This document shows, piece after piece, positions 18,121 through 25,195 of a stretch of DNA of 64,000 bases. Origin of the DNA: Nonomuraea thailandensis (GTDB lineage Bacteria; Actinomycetota; Actinomycetes; Streptosporangiales; Streptosporangiaceae). The stretch covers positions 7,275,501 through 7,339,500 of the forward strand of contig NZ_JAMZEB010000002.1 of the NCBI RefSeq assembly GCF_024172165.1, written 5' to 3'. Each line of letters begins with the position of its first letter. Within the stretch, counting starts at the first letter, position 1. The notes under the pieces are model-generated. The model made no database searches. It was not told the origin of the DNA and worked only from the letters and a program-made list of their open reading frames with translations. A program made the translations under genes and the position numbers.

Positions 18121-18612
18121 TCAGCGCACCGCCCCGGTCGCCGGGAACCAGTGCAGCTCGGCCAGCGGCTCGGCGCTGTCGGGCACCTCCAGGTAGGCCA
18201 GGTGGCGCAGGAACCGGCTGAACACGACGGCCGCCGGGGTGCGCTCGACGTGCCCCGTGATGACGTGCATCAGGTGGCCGCCCTCGGGCACCTCGACCCG
18301 CAGGTAGCGGGCCACCCGGTCCAGCCCGTACTGGACGACGGCCTCGTCGGCCAGCATGCGGATGTGTTTGCACGCGTAGCCGTGCAGCGCGCCGCACGGC
18401 CGGTTGTTGTTGGTGCTGCAGCTCAGCGCGTGGGTGCCCGCGGTGATCGACGAGACGTAGACCCGCTCGATGTCGGATCCGCTCGACACGACCCCCTGGA
18501 GCCGGCCGTCGGCCAGCTCGACGAAGGGCACCTTGGCGAGTTTGCGCGGCTCGACGGGTGGCACCACCCGGACCACGCTGCGCTGCTCCCACGCGGTTTT
18601 GTCCGCGTCCAC
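18121..18612 (-). CDS. Small SWIM-like zinc-binding protein, first gene of the cassette
   Basis: A 163 aa protein with a Cys/His cluster: Cys65, Cys73, Cys81 and His83 (CKH), around a GALHGYACKHI segment. This resembles the CxH half of a SWIM zinc finger, although the first pair is Cys-x7-Cys rather than Cys-x-Cys. SWIM domains bind DNA or proteins. Larger SWIM proteins are known next to MoxR/VWA/DUF5682 genes, and this would be a reduced version. GTG 18612 follows GGAGG at a wide distance. It leads an operon of five genes running to 11442. Confidence 0.6.
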   Translation of the reverse strand: MDADKTAWEQRSVVRVVPPVEPRKLAKVPFVELADGRLQGVVSSGSDIERVYVSSITAGTHALSCSTNNNRPCGALHGYACKHIRMLADEAVVQYGLDRVARYLRVEVPEGGHLMHVITGHVERTPAAVVFSRFLRHLAYLEVPDSAEPLAELHWFPATGAVR

Positions 18613-18679
18613 GACCTCAGAACCTCCCGCCCGCCGGCTCGTCGGCGCAGGCGGAAGTGCCCGCGCCCGTGCGGCCGGC

Positions 18680-18737
18680 TGATCAATTGCTTCGGGAACT
18701 TACCGGAGGCCACCGACAGACTCGGGGCAAATGATCA
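18680..18737. promoter_or_regulatory. Spaced inverted repeat upstream of the cassette
   Basis: TGATCAATTGC (18680-18690) and GCAAATGATCA (18727-18737) match as inverted copies at 10 of 11 positions, with 36 nt between. They lie 68-125 nt upstream of the SWIM-like gene, in the divergent spacer shared with the GntR gene. This could be a looped operator or two half sites. Confidence 0.35.
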
Positions 18738-18776
18738 AAGCGCCCGGCGGGTCAGGACGCGCGCCATCCGGTGGGG

Positions 18777-18795
18777 ATTGTCCATAATATTGTCC
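18777..18795 (+). promoter_or_regulatory. Candidate GntR operator overlapping a -10 box
   Basis: ATTGTCC occurs twice (18777-18783 and 18789-18795), and the second copy sits in ATAATATTGTCC. This shares the ATATTGT core with the palindrome at 20422-20431. CATAAT (18783-18788) between the copies looks like a -10 box, so a bound repressor would block this promoter. It lies 25 nt before the GntR start. Confidence 0.5.
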
Positions 18796-18819
18796 ACCAA
18801 GGACACCGAGGAGGATCTC

Positions 18820-19461
18820 GTGAGCTCAGGGCCCCCGAGCGCGCAGACGCTGACCGACCGGGTCAGGGCGGCCATACTCGGCGGGGACTTCGTGCCCAAC
18901 CAGCGGCTGGTCGAGGCGGACGTCTGCGAGCAGTTCGGCGCGCCGCGCGCCGCCGTGCGCGAGACGTTCAAGGAGCTCGCCGGGGAAGGGCTGGTCGAGA
19001 TCCTACGCAACAAGGGCGCCCGCGTCCGGGCGATCTCGAAGGCGGAGGCCATCGAGATCACCGAGGTGCGGATGGTGCTGGAGGGCCTGTCGGCCGCCAA
19101 GGCCGCCGAGCGGGTCACGCCCGAGCAGGCCGCGCGGCTCCGCGAGATCGTCATCGGCATGCGGGCGGCGGTGGAGCGCAACGACCTGGACCGGTATTCC
19201 GAGCTCAACGCCGCGCTGCACGCCACGATCCGCCGGATCGCCGAGCACCGCACGTCCGCGGCCATCATCGAGCGGCTGGGGGCGCAGGTGGTGCGGCACA
19301 AGTTCCGGCTGGCCCGGCAGCCGGGGCGGGCCGCGGTGTCGCTGCCGCAGCACGAGCTGATCGTGGCGGCCATCGTGGCCGGCGACCCGGAGGCGGCCCA
19401 GACGGCCATGCAGCAGCACCTGCGCAGCGTGGCCAAGGCCCTGGAGGCCACCCCCGACTGA
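18820..19461 (+). CDS. GntR-family regulator (FadR/FCD type)
   Basis: A 213 aa protein, the usual FCD length. The winged helix lies in residues about 8-70 (LTDRVRAAILGGDFVPNQRL, EQFGAPRAAVRETFKELAGEGLVE) and an FCD ligand-binding helical domain follows (about 78-205: VRMVLEGLSAAKAAERV, SELNAALHATI, HELIVAAIVAGD). FCD regulators usually answer to organic acids. GTG 18820 has GAGGAGG at ideal distance; longer upstream forms lack support. The shared ACAAT/ATTGT motifs upstream of this gene and in the 20389-20528 spacer suggest that it represses itself and the aromatic genes next to it. Confidence 0.9.
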   Translation: MSSGPPSAQTLTDRVRAAILGGDFVPNQRLVEADVCEQFGAPRAAVRETFKELAGEGLVEILRNKGARVRAISKAEAIEITEVRMVLEGLSAAKAAERVTPEQAARLREIVIGMRAAVERNDLDRYSELNAALHATIRRIAEHRTSAAIIERLGAQVVRHKFRLARQPGRAAVSLPQHELIVAAIVAGDPEAAQTAMQQHLRSVAKALEATPD

Positions 19462-19515
19462 CCTCTCCCGCCCCGGGACGGCGGCCAGCCGATCGCGACA
19501 CGGCCCGGACGGCCC

Positions 19516-20388
19516 TCACCCGGTCGCCGCACGGCCCGGGCGGCCGTCACCCGGTCCTGAGGCGCCGCCCGGGGCCGGGACGGGCGGGACGCCGGTGCGG
19601 GTGGCCTGGTCGAGGGTGGCGGTCGTGGCCCGCGTCATGGTGTCCGGCACGCCGAGCGACTCCAGCATGCGCGTGGCGGCCTCCATCTCGTGCACCCGCC
19701 GTACGCCGTGCTGCCCCGCGCCCTCGATCAGCCGCACCACGAACTCCTCGTCGGCCGCCGTGACCGTCTCCAGCAGATGCCCCCAGAACCACTCCCCCAG
19801 CCCGGCCTCCTCCGCCGCGCGCCGCGACTCGATGACCAGCGCGCTCAGGCCCTTGACCAGCACGCTGCGCAGCAGCTTCCTGGCGGCCGCGTCGCCGGGC
19901 GGGCCGCCGATCGGCGTCACGGACATGCCGAGGCCGCCCGCGACGGCGGCGAACCGGTCCGCCCCTGGCCCGCTGGCCAGGACGGGGGTCGCCAGGCCGC
20001 GCAGCGGGACCGGAGCCATGATCGCGCCGTCCACGACCGCCGCCCCGGCCGGCTCCAGCAACTCGGCGATCCGCCGCTTGTCGCCGGGCGCGCCGGTGGA
20101 CAGGTCGGCGTAGAGCGCTCCCGGTTGGAGGTGGGGCCGGGATTCGGCACAGGCGGCGAGGCTGTCGGCGCCCGTGGTGACGGCGAGGACGAGGTCGGCC
20201 CCGCGTACGGCGTCGGCGTTGCGCGCCACCAGCTCGCACGCGTCAGGCAGGCGCGTCTCCCCGTCGTGGGAGCCGCCCGGCGGGTACGCGGGGTCGTACA
20301 CGCGCAGCGGTACCCTTCCGGCCAGTCCAGCGGCGAGAATATGACCGACCTCGCCGTAACCGAGCAGCGCCACCCGGGGTGCGTCCAT
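19516..20388 (-). CDS. NAD(P)-binding 6-phosphogluconate dehydrogenase-like protein (DUF1932 type)
   Basis: A 290 aa protein. The N-terminal Rossmann domain starts VALLGYGEVGHILAAGLAG (about residues 6-24), followed by the beta-hydroxyacid dehydrogenase-like DLSTGAPGDK and VDGAIMAPVP. The C-terminal helical part, with KLLRSVLVKGLSALVIES (about 163-180), fits the DUF1932 domain. Such enzymes oxidise or reduce a hydroxy acid with NAD(P). The last ~25 residues are Gly/Pro-rich and sit in a 30-nt direct repeat. It is divergent from the GalB-like gene and probably works on an intermediate of that pathway; the substrate is unknown. Confidence 0.78.
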   Translation of the reverse strand: MDAPRVALLGYGEVGHILAAGLAGRVPLRVYDPAYPPGGSHDGETRLPDACELVARNADAVRGADLVLAVTTGADSLAACAESRPHLQPGALYADLSTGAPGDKRRIAELLEPAGAAVVDGAIMAPVPLRGLATPVLASGPGADRFAAVAGGLGMSVTPIGGPPGDAAARKLLRSVLVKGLSALVIESRRAAEEAGLGEWFWGHLLETVTAADEEFVVRLIEGAGQHGVRRVHEMEAATRMLESLGVPDTMTRATTATLDQATRTGVPPVPAPGGASGPGDGRPGRAATG

Positions 20389-20418
20389 GACGTCATCCTC
20401 TCACCCATGCCCACATCG

Positions 20419-20435
20419 TTGACAATATTGTGCAA
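20419..20435. promoter_or_regulatory. Palindromic operator in the divergent aromatic promoter region
   Basis: ACAATATTGT (20422-20431) is a perfect 10-bp palindrome inside TTGACAATATTGTGCAA. The same core occurs before the GntR gene (18784-18795), and a half site TTGACAAT stands at 20492. It lies between the dehydrogenase gene (starts 20388, -) and the GalB-like gene (starts 20529, +), so one protein could control both. Confidence 0.6.
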
Positions 20436-20491
20436 TAGCCAGCAGAAGAGCCGACAAACGCCCACCAGAAGCGACATTGGCGATGAAAGTG

Positions 20492-20521
20492 TTGACAATC
20501 TGGTCGTCGCGCTCCTAGCGT
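20492..20521 (+). promoter_or_regulatory. Promoter giving a probable leaderless mRNA for the GalB-like operon
   Basis: TTGACA (20492-20497) and TAGCGT (20516-20521) are 18 nt apart. The GTG start at 20529 falls where transcription should begin, and there is no Shine-Dalgarno sequence before it. The -35 box is also an operator half site (TTGACAAT), so repressor and RNA polymerase would compete. Confidence 0.6.
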
Positions 20522-20528
20522 CAGCGGC

Positions 20529-21260
20529 GTGACCTCTTCTCGTACCCTGTTGGTGATCAGTGCCCACGCCGGTGACTTCGTCTGGCGCGCGGGCGGCGCG
20601 ATAGCCCTGGCCACGAGCCGCGGCGAGCGCGCCAAGGTGGTGTGCCTCAGCTACGGTGAGCGCGGCGAGTCCGCGAAGGCGTGGCGCGCGGGCAGGACAC
20701 TGGAGGAGATCAAGGCGATCAGGCGCGAGGAGGCGGAGAACGCCGCCGCCGAGCTGGGCGCCGAGATCGAGTTCCTCGACGCGGGCGACTACCCCCTGGT
20801 GGAGAGCCGGGAGCTGGTGGACCGGCTGGTCCGGGTCTACCGCGACGTGGTGCCCGACGTGGTGCTGACGCACACCCTGGCCGACCCGTACAACGGGGAC
20901 CACCCGGCGGCGGCCCGGATGGCCCTGCAGGCGCGGGTGCTGGCGCAGGCGATCGGCTACGAGGCGCCCGGCGAGCCGCTCGGCGCGCCCCCGGTGTTCT
21001 TCTTCGAGCCGCACCAGCCCGAGCAGTGCGACTTCAGGCCGGAGGTGCTGCTCGACATCACCCCCGTGTTCGACAGGAAGCGCAAGGCGATGGAGTGCCT
21101 GCCCGCCCAGCAGCACATGTGGGACTACTACACCGACCTGGCCAAGCGCCGCGGCGTGCAGCTCAGGCGCAACGCGGGCCCGAACCTCGGCCTGGCGCAC
21201 GACACCGTGGGCGAGGCGTACATGCGGCTGTACCCGCAGGTCACGGACGTGCTGTCGTGA
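20529..21260 (+). CDS. 4-Oxalomesaconate hydratase-like PIG-L family enzyme (GalB type)
   Basis: A 243 aa protein of the PIG-L/LmbE fold. SAHAGDFVWRAGG (residues 11-23, metal His13 and Asp16) matches the variant metal motif of GalB-type hydratases rather than the usual HPDD; NGDHPA (around residue 121) supplies another metal His. GalB adds water to 4-oxalomesaconate, giving 4-carboxy-4-hydroxy-2-oxoadipate in gallate or protocatechuate 4,5-cleavage. The neighbours are GalC/LigK-like and GalD-like, which supports the call. The stop overlaps the next start (GTGA). Some PIG-L relatives are deacetylases, so substrate identity is not proved. Confidence 0.82.
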   Translation: MTSSRTLLVISAHAGDFVWRAGGAIALATSRGERAKVVCLSYGERGESAKAWRAGRTLEEIKAIRREEAENAAAELGAEIEFLDAGDYPLVESRELVDRLVRVYRDVVPDVVLTHTLADPYNGDHPAAARMALQARVLAQAIGYEAPGEPLGAPPVFFFEPHQPEQCDFRPEVLLDITPVFDRKRKAMECLPAQQHMWDYYTDLAKRRGVQLRRNAGPNLGLAHDTVGEAYMRLYPQVTDVLS

Positions 21261-21949
21261 GGAACGTGGTCGTCACCGGCATCCCGCGCGCCGACCTCGG
21301 CCGCATCGACGCCCTGGCCGGGTACGGCGTCGCGACCGTGCACGAGGCCCTCGGCCGCACCGGCTACCTGGGCCCCGGCCTGCGCCCCGCCTGGCCGGGC
21401 GCCAGGACGGGCGGGAACGCGGTCACCGTGCTGTCCTGGCCCGGCGACAACCTGATGATCCACGTCGCGGTCGAGCAGTGCCGCGAGGGCGACATCCTGG
21501 TCGTCGCCACGACGTCGCCGTCCACGGACGGCATGTTCGGCGAGCTGTTCGCGACCGCGCTGCGCCATCGCGGGGTGCGCGGGGTGGTGATCGACGCGGG
21601 CGTGCGCGACGTGGCCGAGCTGCGCGCCATGGGCTTCCCCGCCTGGAGCGCGGCCGTCAGCGCGCAGGGCACCGTGAAGGCGACCCCCGGCGCGGTGAAC
21701 GTGCCGATCACGATCGGCGGGCAGCTCGTCAGGCCGGGCGACACGATCCTCGCAGACGACGACGGCGTGCTCGTCTGCCCGCGCGAGGAGCTCGACCGGG
21801 CCGTCGCCGCGTCCGCCGCCCGCGCGGAGAAGGAGGCCGCCACGCGCGAGGCGTTCCTGAAGGGCGAGCTCGGCCTCGACCGGTACGGCCTGCGCGAGCG
21901 CCTGCCCGGGCTGGGCATCACCTACGAGGAGTACGACGGTGACCGATGA
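21257..21949 (+). CDS. RraA-family aldolase, LigK/GalC type
   Basis: A 230 aa protein with the RraA-like fold. VVIDAGVRDVAELR (about residues 110-123) holds the Arg-Asp pair that binds metal and substrate, and the N-terminus has YGVATVHEALGRTGYLGPGL as in 4-carboxy-4-hydroxy-2-oxoadipate aldolases. This enzyme splits that compound into pyruvate and oxaloacetate, the last step after the GalB reaction. The C-terminus (EKEAATREAFLKGELGLDRY) matches the LigK extension. GTG 21257 overlaps the GalB-like stop by four bases. RraA proteins of the RNase-inhibitor branch are shorter and lack this tail. Confidence 0.87.
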   Translation: MRNVVVTGIPRADLGRIDALAGYGVATVHEALGRTGYLGPGLRPAWPGARTGGNAVTVLSWPGDNLMIHVAVEQCREGDILVVATTSPSTDGMFGELFATALRHRGVRGVVIDAGVRDVAELRAMGFPAWSAAVSAQGTVKATPGAVNVPITIGGQLVRPGDTILADDDGVLVCPREELDRAVAASAARAEKEAATREAFLKGELGLDRYGLRERLPGLGITYEEYDGDR

Positions 21950-23015
21950 CGGGGTGCGCTGCATGCTGATGCGCGGCGGCACCTCCAAGGGCGCGTACTT
22001 CCTGGCCGGCGACCTCCCGGACGACCCGGCGGAGCGCGACGACCTGCTGCTGCGCGTCCTCGGCAGCCCCGACCCGCGCCAGATCGACGGCATCGGCGGC
22101 GCGCACCTGCTGACCAGCAAGGTCGCCGTCGTCTCGGCGAGCGCGGACCCGTCGGCCGACGTGGACTACCTCTTCCTCCAGGTCGCCGTGGACGAGCCGG
22201 TCGTCTCCGGCCGCCAGAACTGCGGCAACCTCCTGGCCGGCGTGGGGCCGTTCGCCGTGGAGCGCGGCCTCGTCGAGCCCCGCGGAGACCGCGCCGACGT
22301 GCGCATCCGCCTGGTCAACACCGGCGGCTGCGCCACCGCGAGCTTCCCGGCCCCCGGCGGCCGGGTCGACTACCGGGGCGGCACCGCCATCTCCGGCGTG
22401 CCGGGCACGGCCGCCGCCGTCGTGCTCGGCTTCGAGGACACGGCGGGCTCGGCGACCGGCGGGCTGCTGCCGACAGGGCGCGTGATGGACGTGATCGACG
22501 GCATCGAGGTGACCTGCGTCGACAACGGCATGCCGGTCGTCGTCGCGGCGGCCTCCGACCTGGGCGTCACCGGTTACGAGTCCCACCAGGAGCTGGCGGA
22601 GGACCGCGCCCTGCTCGACCGCGTCCAGTCGCTGCGGCTCCAGGCCGGCAAGCTGATGGGGCTCGGCGACGTGCGTGCCGAGCCGGTGCCGAAGACCACG
22701 CTCGTCGCCCCGCCCAGGGACGGCGGAGCGCTGTGCACCCGCACCTTCATCCCGGTCCGCCCGCACGCGGCCATCGGGGTGCTGGGCGCCGTCAGCGTCG
22801 TCACGGCCGCGCTGCTGCCGGGCGGCGTGGCCAGGCGGCACGCCCGCCTGCCCGAGGGCAGCCGGTTCGACGTCGAGCACCCCACCGGCCACCTGGAGGT
22901 CGAGGTGGAGCTCGACCTGTCCACCGACCCGCCGTCCGCGCTGCGGGCGGCCAGCGTGCGCACCGCGCGCAAGCTCTTCGACGGAACGGTCTACCCCCGG
23001 GGAGGAACTCCGTGA
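21939..23015 (+). CDS. 4-Oxalomesaconate tautomerase-like protein (PrpF family, GalD type)
   Basis: A 358 aa protein of the PrpF/diaminopimelate-epimerase fold. The N-terminus CMLMRGGTSKGAYFLAGDLP and GIGGAHLLTSKVAVV are hallmarks of PrpF/GalD isomerases. The catalytic Cys are likely in RQNCGNLLAGVGPF (about residues 88-101) and the paired position near CVDNGMPVVV. GalD converts keto and enol forms of 4-oxalomesaconate ahead of GalB. It overlaps the RraA gene by 11 bp and the dioxygenase gene by four. PrpF enzymes can also isomerise aconitate or itaconate-like acids; the gene context favours the Gal role. Confidence 0.87.
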   Translation: MTDDGVRCMLMRGGTSKGAYFLAGDLPDDPAERDDLLLRVLGSPDPRQIDGIGGAHLLTSKVAVVSASADPSADVDYLFLQVAVDEPVVSGRQNCGNLLAGVGPFAVERGLVEPRGDRADVRIRLVNTGGCATASFPAPGGRVDYRGGTAISGVPGTAAAVVLGFEDTAGSATGGLLPTGRVMDVIDGIEVTCVDNGMPVVVAAASDLGVTGYESHQELAEDRALLDRVQSLRLQAGKLMGLGDVRAEPVPKTTLVAPPRDGGALCTRTFIPVRPHAAIGVLGAVSVVTAALLPGGVARRHARLPEGSRFDVEHPTGHLEVEVELDLSTDPPSALRAASVRTARKLFDGTVYPRGGTP

Positions 23016-23968
23016 ACGCCCTGCTGCACGACGTCGCCCACCTCGGCCACGTCGAACTGCTCACCCCCCGGCCTGAGCGGAGCCTGTGGTTCTTCACCGA
23101 GATCCTCGGCATGACGGCCGCGGGCCAGGACGGCGACTCGGTACATCTGCGCACGTACGACGACTACGAGCACCACAGCCTGACGCTCACCGCGCACCAC
23201 ACCTCGGGCATCCGCGCGACCGGCCTGCGGGCGAGCAGCCAGGAGGCACTCGACCGCAGGGTGCTGGCGATCAAGGACGCGGGGCTGGGCCTCGGCTGGC
23301 GCGACGGCGAGCCGGGCCGCGGCCCGACGTACGCCTTCCACGACCCCGACGGCCACGAGCTGCGGCTGTACTGGGAGTCGGAGTGGTACGAGGCCCCAGA
23401 GGAGTTGCGCCCGGCGTTGAAGAACCAGCCGCAGGCCTTCCCCGGCCACGGCGTCGGCGTGCGCCGACTCGACCACGTCAACTTCCTGGCCGCCGAGGCC
23501 GCGGCGAACGGCGCGTTCGTCCGCGACGTGCTCGGCGCGCGCGTCACCGAGCAGATCATGCTGGACTCCGGCCGGATCGCCGCCCAGTGGCTGCACTTCG
23601 GCAACAAGTCGTACGACCTCGTCTACACCGACGACCGGTCGGGCTCCTCCGGCCGGCTGCACCACCTCGCCTTCGCCACCAACTCCCGCGAGGACATCCT
23701 GCGCGCGGCCGACATCTGCCTGGAGAACGACGTCTTCATCGAGACGGGCCCGCACAAGCACGCGATCCAGCAGACGTTCTTCCTGTACGTCTACGAGCCC
23801 GGCGGCAACCGCGTCGAGCTGTGCAACCCGCTGACCAGGCTCATCCTGGCCCCCGACTGGCGGACCATCACGTGGACGGAGGCCGAGCGCGCCAAGGGCC
23901 AGGCGTGGGGCCTGCAGACGATCGCCTCCTTCCACACCCACGGGACGCCCCCGGTCACCCCGGCTTGA
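23012..23968 (+). CDS. Two-domain VOC extradiol dioxygenase (catechol 2,3-dioxygenase type)
   Basis: A 318 aa protein with two VOC modules (about residues 8-125 and 150-275). The metal site would be His155 (RRLDHVNFL), a His in RLHHLAFAT (about 217) and Glu269 (NRVELCNPL), the 2-His-1-Glu iron site of type I extradiol dioxygenases. Such enzymes cut a catechol ring next to the hydroxyls with oxygen. Here it occupies the place that a LigAB/GalA type II dioxygenase holds in known gallate pathways. GTG 23012 overlaps the GalD-like stop, with GGAGGA upstream. Its end overlaps the convergent cupin gene by 14 bp. Confidence 0.88.
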   Translation: MNALLHDVAHLGHVELLTPRPERSLWFFTEILGMTAAGQDGDSVHLRTYDDYEHHSLTLTAHHTSGIRATGLRASSQEALDRRVLAIKDAGLGLGWRDGEPGRGPTYAFHDPDGHELRLYWESEWYEAPEELRPALKNQPQAFPGHGVGVRRLDHVNFLAAEAAANGAFVRDVLGARVTEQIMLDSGRIAAQWLHFGNKSYDLVYTDDRSGSSGRLHHLAFATNSREDILRAADICLENDVFIETGPHKHAIQQTFFLYVYEPGGNRVELCNPLTRLILAPDWRTITWTEAERAKGQAWGLQTIASFHTHGTPPVTPA

Positions 23969-24371
23969 CGGCCTCCCAGGCGGGATGCTCGCCGGGCGCC
24001 AGCTCCAGGAAGTCCGGCAGGTCGCGCAGCGCCTCCTCGGCGCCGCCCGGCGTGTACGTGGCGATGATCCGCATGGGGCGCCACCCGGTGTTGAACGTCG
24101 AGTGCAGGGTCCCCATCGGGATGTAGACGGCGTCGCCGGCCGTGACCTCGAACTCGGGCCCGTCGCCGACCGTCTGCCGCCCCTGTCCTTCGACGATGTA
24201 GAGCACCTCGTCGGAGAAGGGGTGCTGGTGGCGGTCGTGCCCCTGGCCCGGGTTGATCACGACCTCGCCGAACGTGGACGAGGCGCCGGGCACCGTGCCG
24301 GGCGTCACGTGCCACTTGATCGAGCCCCAGCCGAACACCATGGTCGGCACGTCGTCCGCTCTGCGGTGCAT
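23955..24371 (-). CDS. Cupin protein
   Basis: A 138 aa single-domain cupin. The metal motif is INPGQGHDRHQHPFSDEVLY (His/His and Glu, about residues 39-58), with GDAVYIPMGTLHSTFN (about 79-94) as the second cupin motif. The ATG at 24371 has AGGAG upstream. It is the last gene of the Tm-1-like operon and is eight bases after the PEP-hydrolase-like gene. Small cupins of this kind may be dioxygenases, isomerases or sensors; here it likely handles an intermediate of the neighbouring aromatic pathway. Function is not assignable from sequence. Confidence 0.82.
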   Translation of the reverse strand: MHRRADDVPTMVFGWGSIKWHVTPGTVPGASSTFGEVVINPGQGHDRHQHPFSDEVLYIVEGQGRQTVGDGPEFEVTAGDAVYIPMGTLHSTFNTGWRPMRIIATYTPGGAEEALRDLPDFLELAPGEHPAWEAVKPG

Positions 24372-24379
24372 GAGTTCTC

Positions 24380-25195
24380 CTAGAGGCTCTTGAAGGCGCG
24401 CAACTGGTCGGCGATGGCCCGCTCGGCGGGCAGGCGCTCCATGGAGGAGGCGCCGAAGAAGCCCGCGACGCCGGTGGTGCGCGCCTGGATGTAGGCGACG
24501 TCGTCGGGCTCGGCGATCGGGCCGCCGTGGCACAGGACGATGACGTCCGGATTCACGGCCACGGCGGCGTCGCGCATCTCCTGGACGCGCGCGGCCGACT
24601 CGTCCAGCGTGAGGGCGGTCCTGGCGCCGATGCTGCCCTTGGTCGTCAGGCCCATGTGCGGCACGATGACGTCGGCGCCCGCTCGCGCCATGGCCGTGGC
24701 CTGCTCGGGGGTGAAGACGTACGGGGCGGTGAGCAGGCCGCGCTCGGCGGCCAGCCGGATCATCTCGATCTCCAGGTCGAACCCCATGCCGGTCTCCTCC
24801 AGGTTCGCCCGGAAGACGCCGTCGATGAGGCCGACGGTGGGGAAGTTCTGGACGCCGGTGAAGCCCATGGCCCTGAGCTGGTCGAGGAACTGCGGCATGA
24901 GCCGGAACGGGTCGGTGCCGCAGACGCCGGCCAGGACGGGGGTGTCCTTGACGACCGGCAGCACCTCACCGGCCATCTCGACCACGATCGCGTTGGCGTC
25001 CCCGTACGGCAGCAGCCCCGCCAGCGAGCCGCGCCCGGCCATCCTGAACCGGCCCGAGTTGTAGATGATGATCAGGTCCACGCCGCCGATCTCGGCCGCC
25101 TTGGCCGACAGCCCGGTGCCCGCGCCCGCCCCGATGACGAGCCGGCCGGCCTTCCGCTCGGCCCTGAGCCTGCCGAGTGCCTCGTCGCGGTTCAT
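24380..25195 (-). CDS. Phosphoenolpyruvate hydrolase-like TIM-barrel protein
   Basis: A 271 aa TIM-barrel protein. Characteristic stretches are VIGAGAGTGLSAKAAEIGG (about residues 19-37), IIIYNSGRFRMAGRGSLAGL, VCGTDPF, and VIVLCHGGPIAEP near the C-terminus, as in proteins annotated as PEP hydrolase family or TIM-barrel signal transduction proteins. The genuine reaction in bacteria is uncertain; PEP-mutase-like C-C or C-P chemistry is possible. ATG 25195 overlaps the Tm-1-like stop. These two families are often adjacent or fused in fungi and bacteria, so they probably form a two-part enzyme. Confidence 0.83.
   Translation of the reverse strand: MNRDEALGRLRAERKAGRLVIGAGAGTGLSAKAAEIGGVDLIIIYNSGRFRMAGRGSLAGLLPYGDANAIVVEMAGEVLPVVKDTPVLAGVCGTDPFRLMPQFLDQLRAMGFTGVQNFPTVGLIDGVFRANLEETGMGFDLEIEMIRLAAERGLLTAPYVFTPEQATAMARAGADVIVPHMGLTTKGSIGARTALTLDESAARVQEMRDAAVAVNPDVIVLCHGGPIAEPDDVAYIQARTTGVAGFFGASSMERLPAERAIADQLRAFKSL

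Noticed and set aside
18151..18819. Long N-terminal extension of the GntR frame
   Set aside because: The open frame runs antisense through the SWIM-like gene. GTG 18820 has an ideal ribosome site and begins the normal family N-terminus.
19500..19560. Terminator hairpin between the GntR and dehydrogenase genes
   Set aside because: The sequence shows a 30-nt direct repeat (ACGGCCCGG-like) rather than inverted arms, and it lies within the dehydrogenase 3' coding end.
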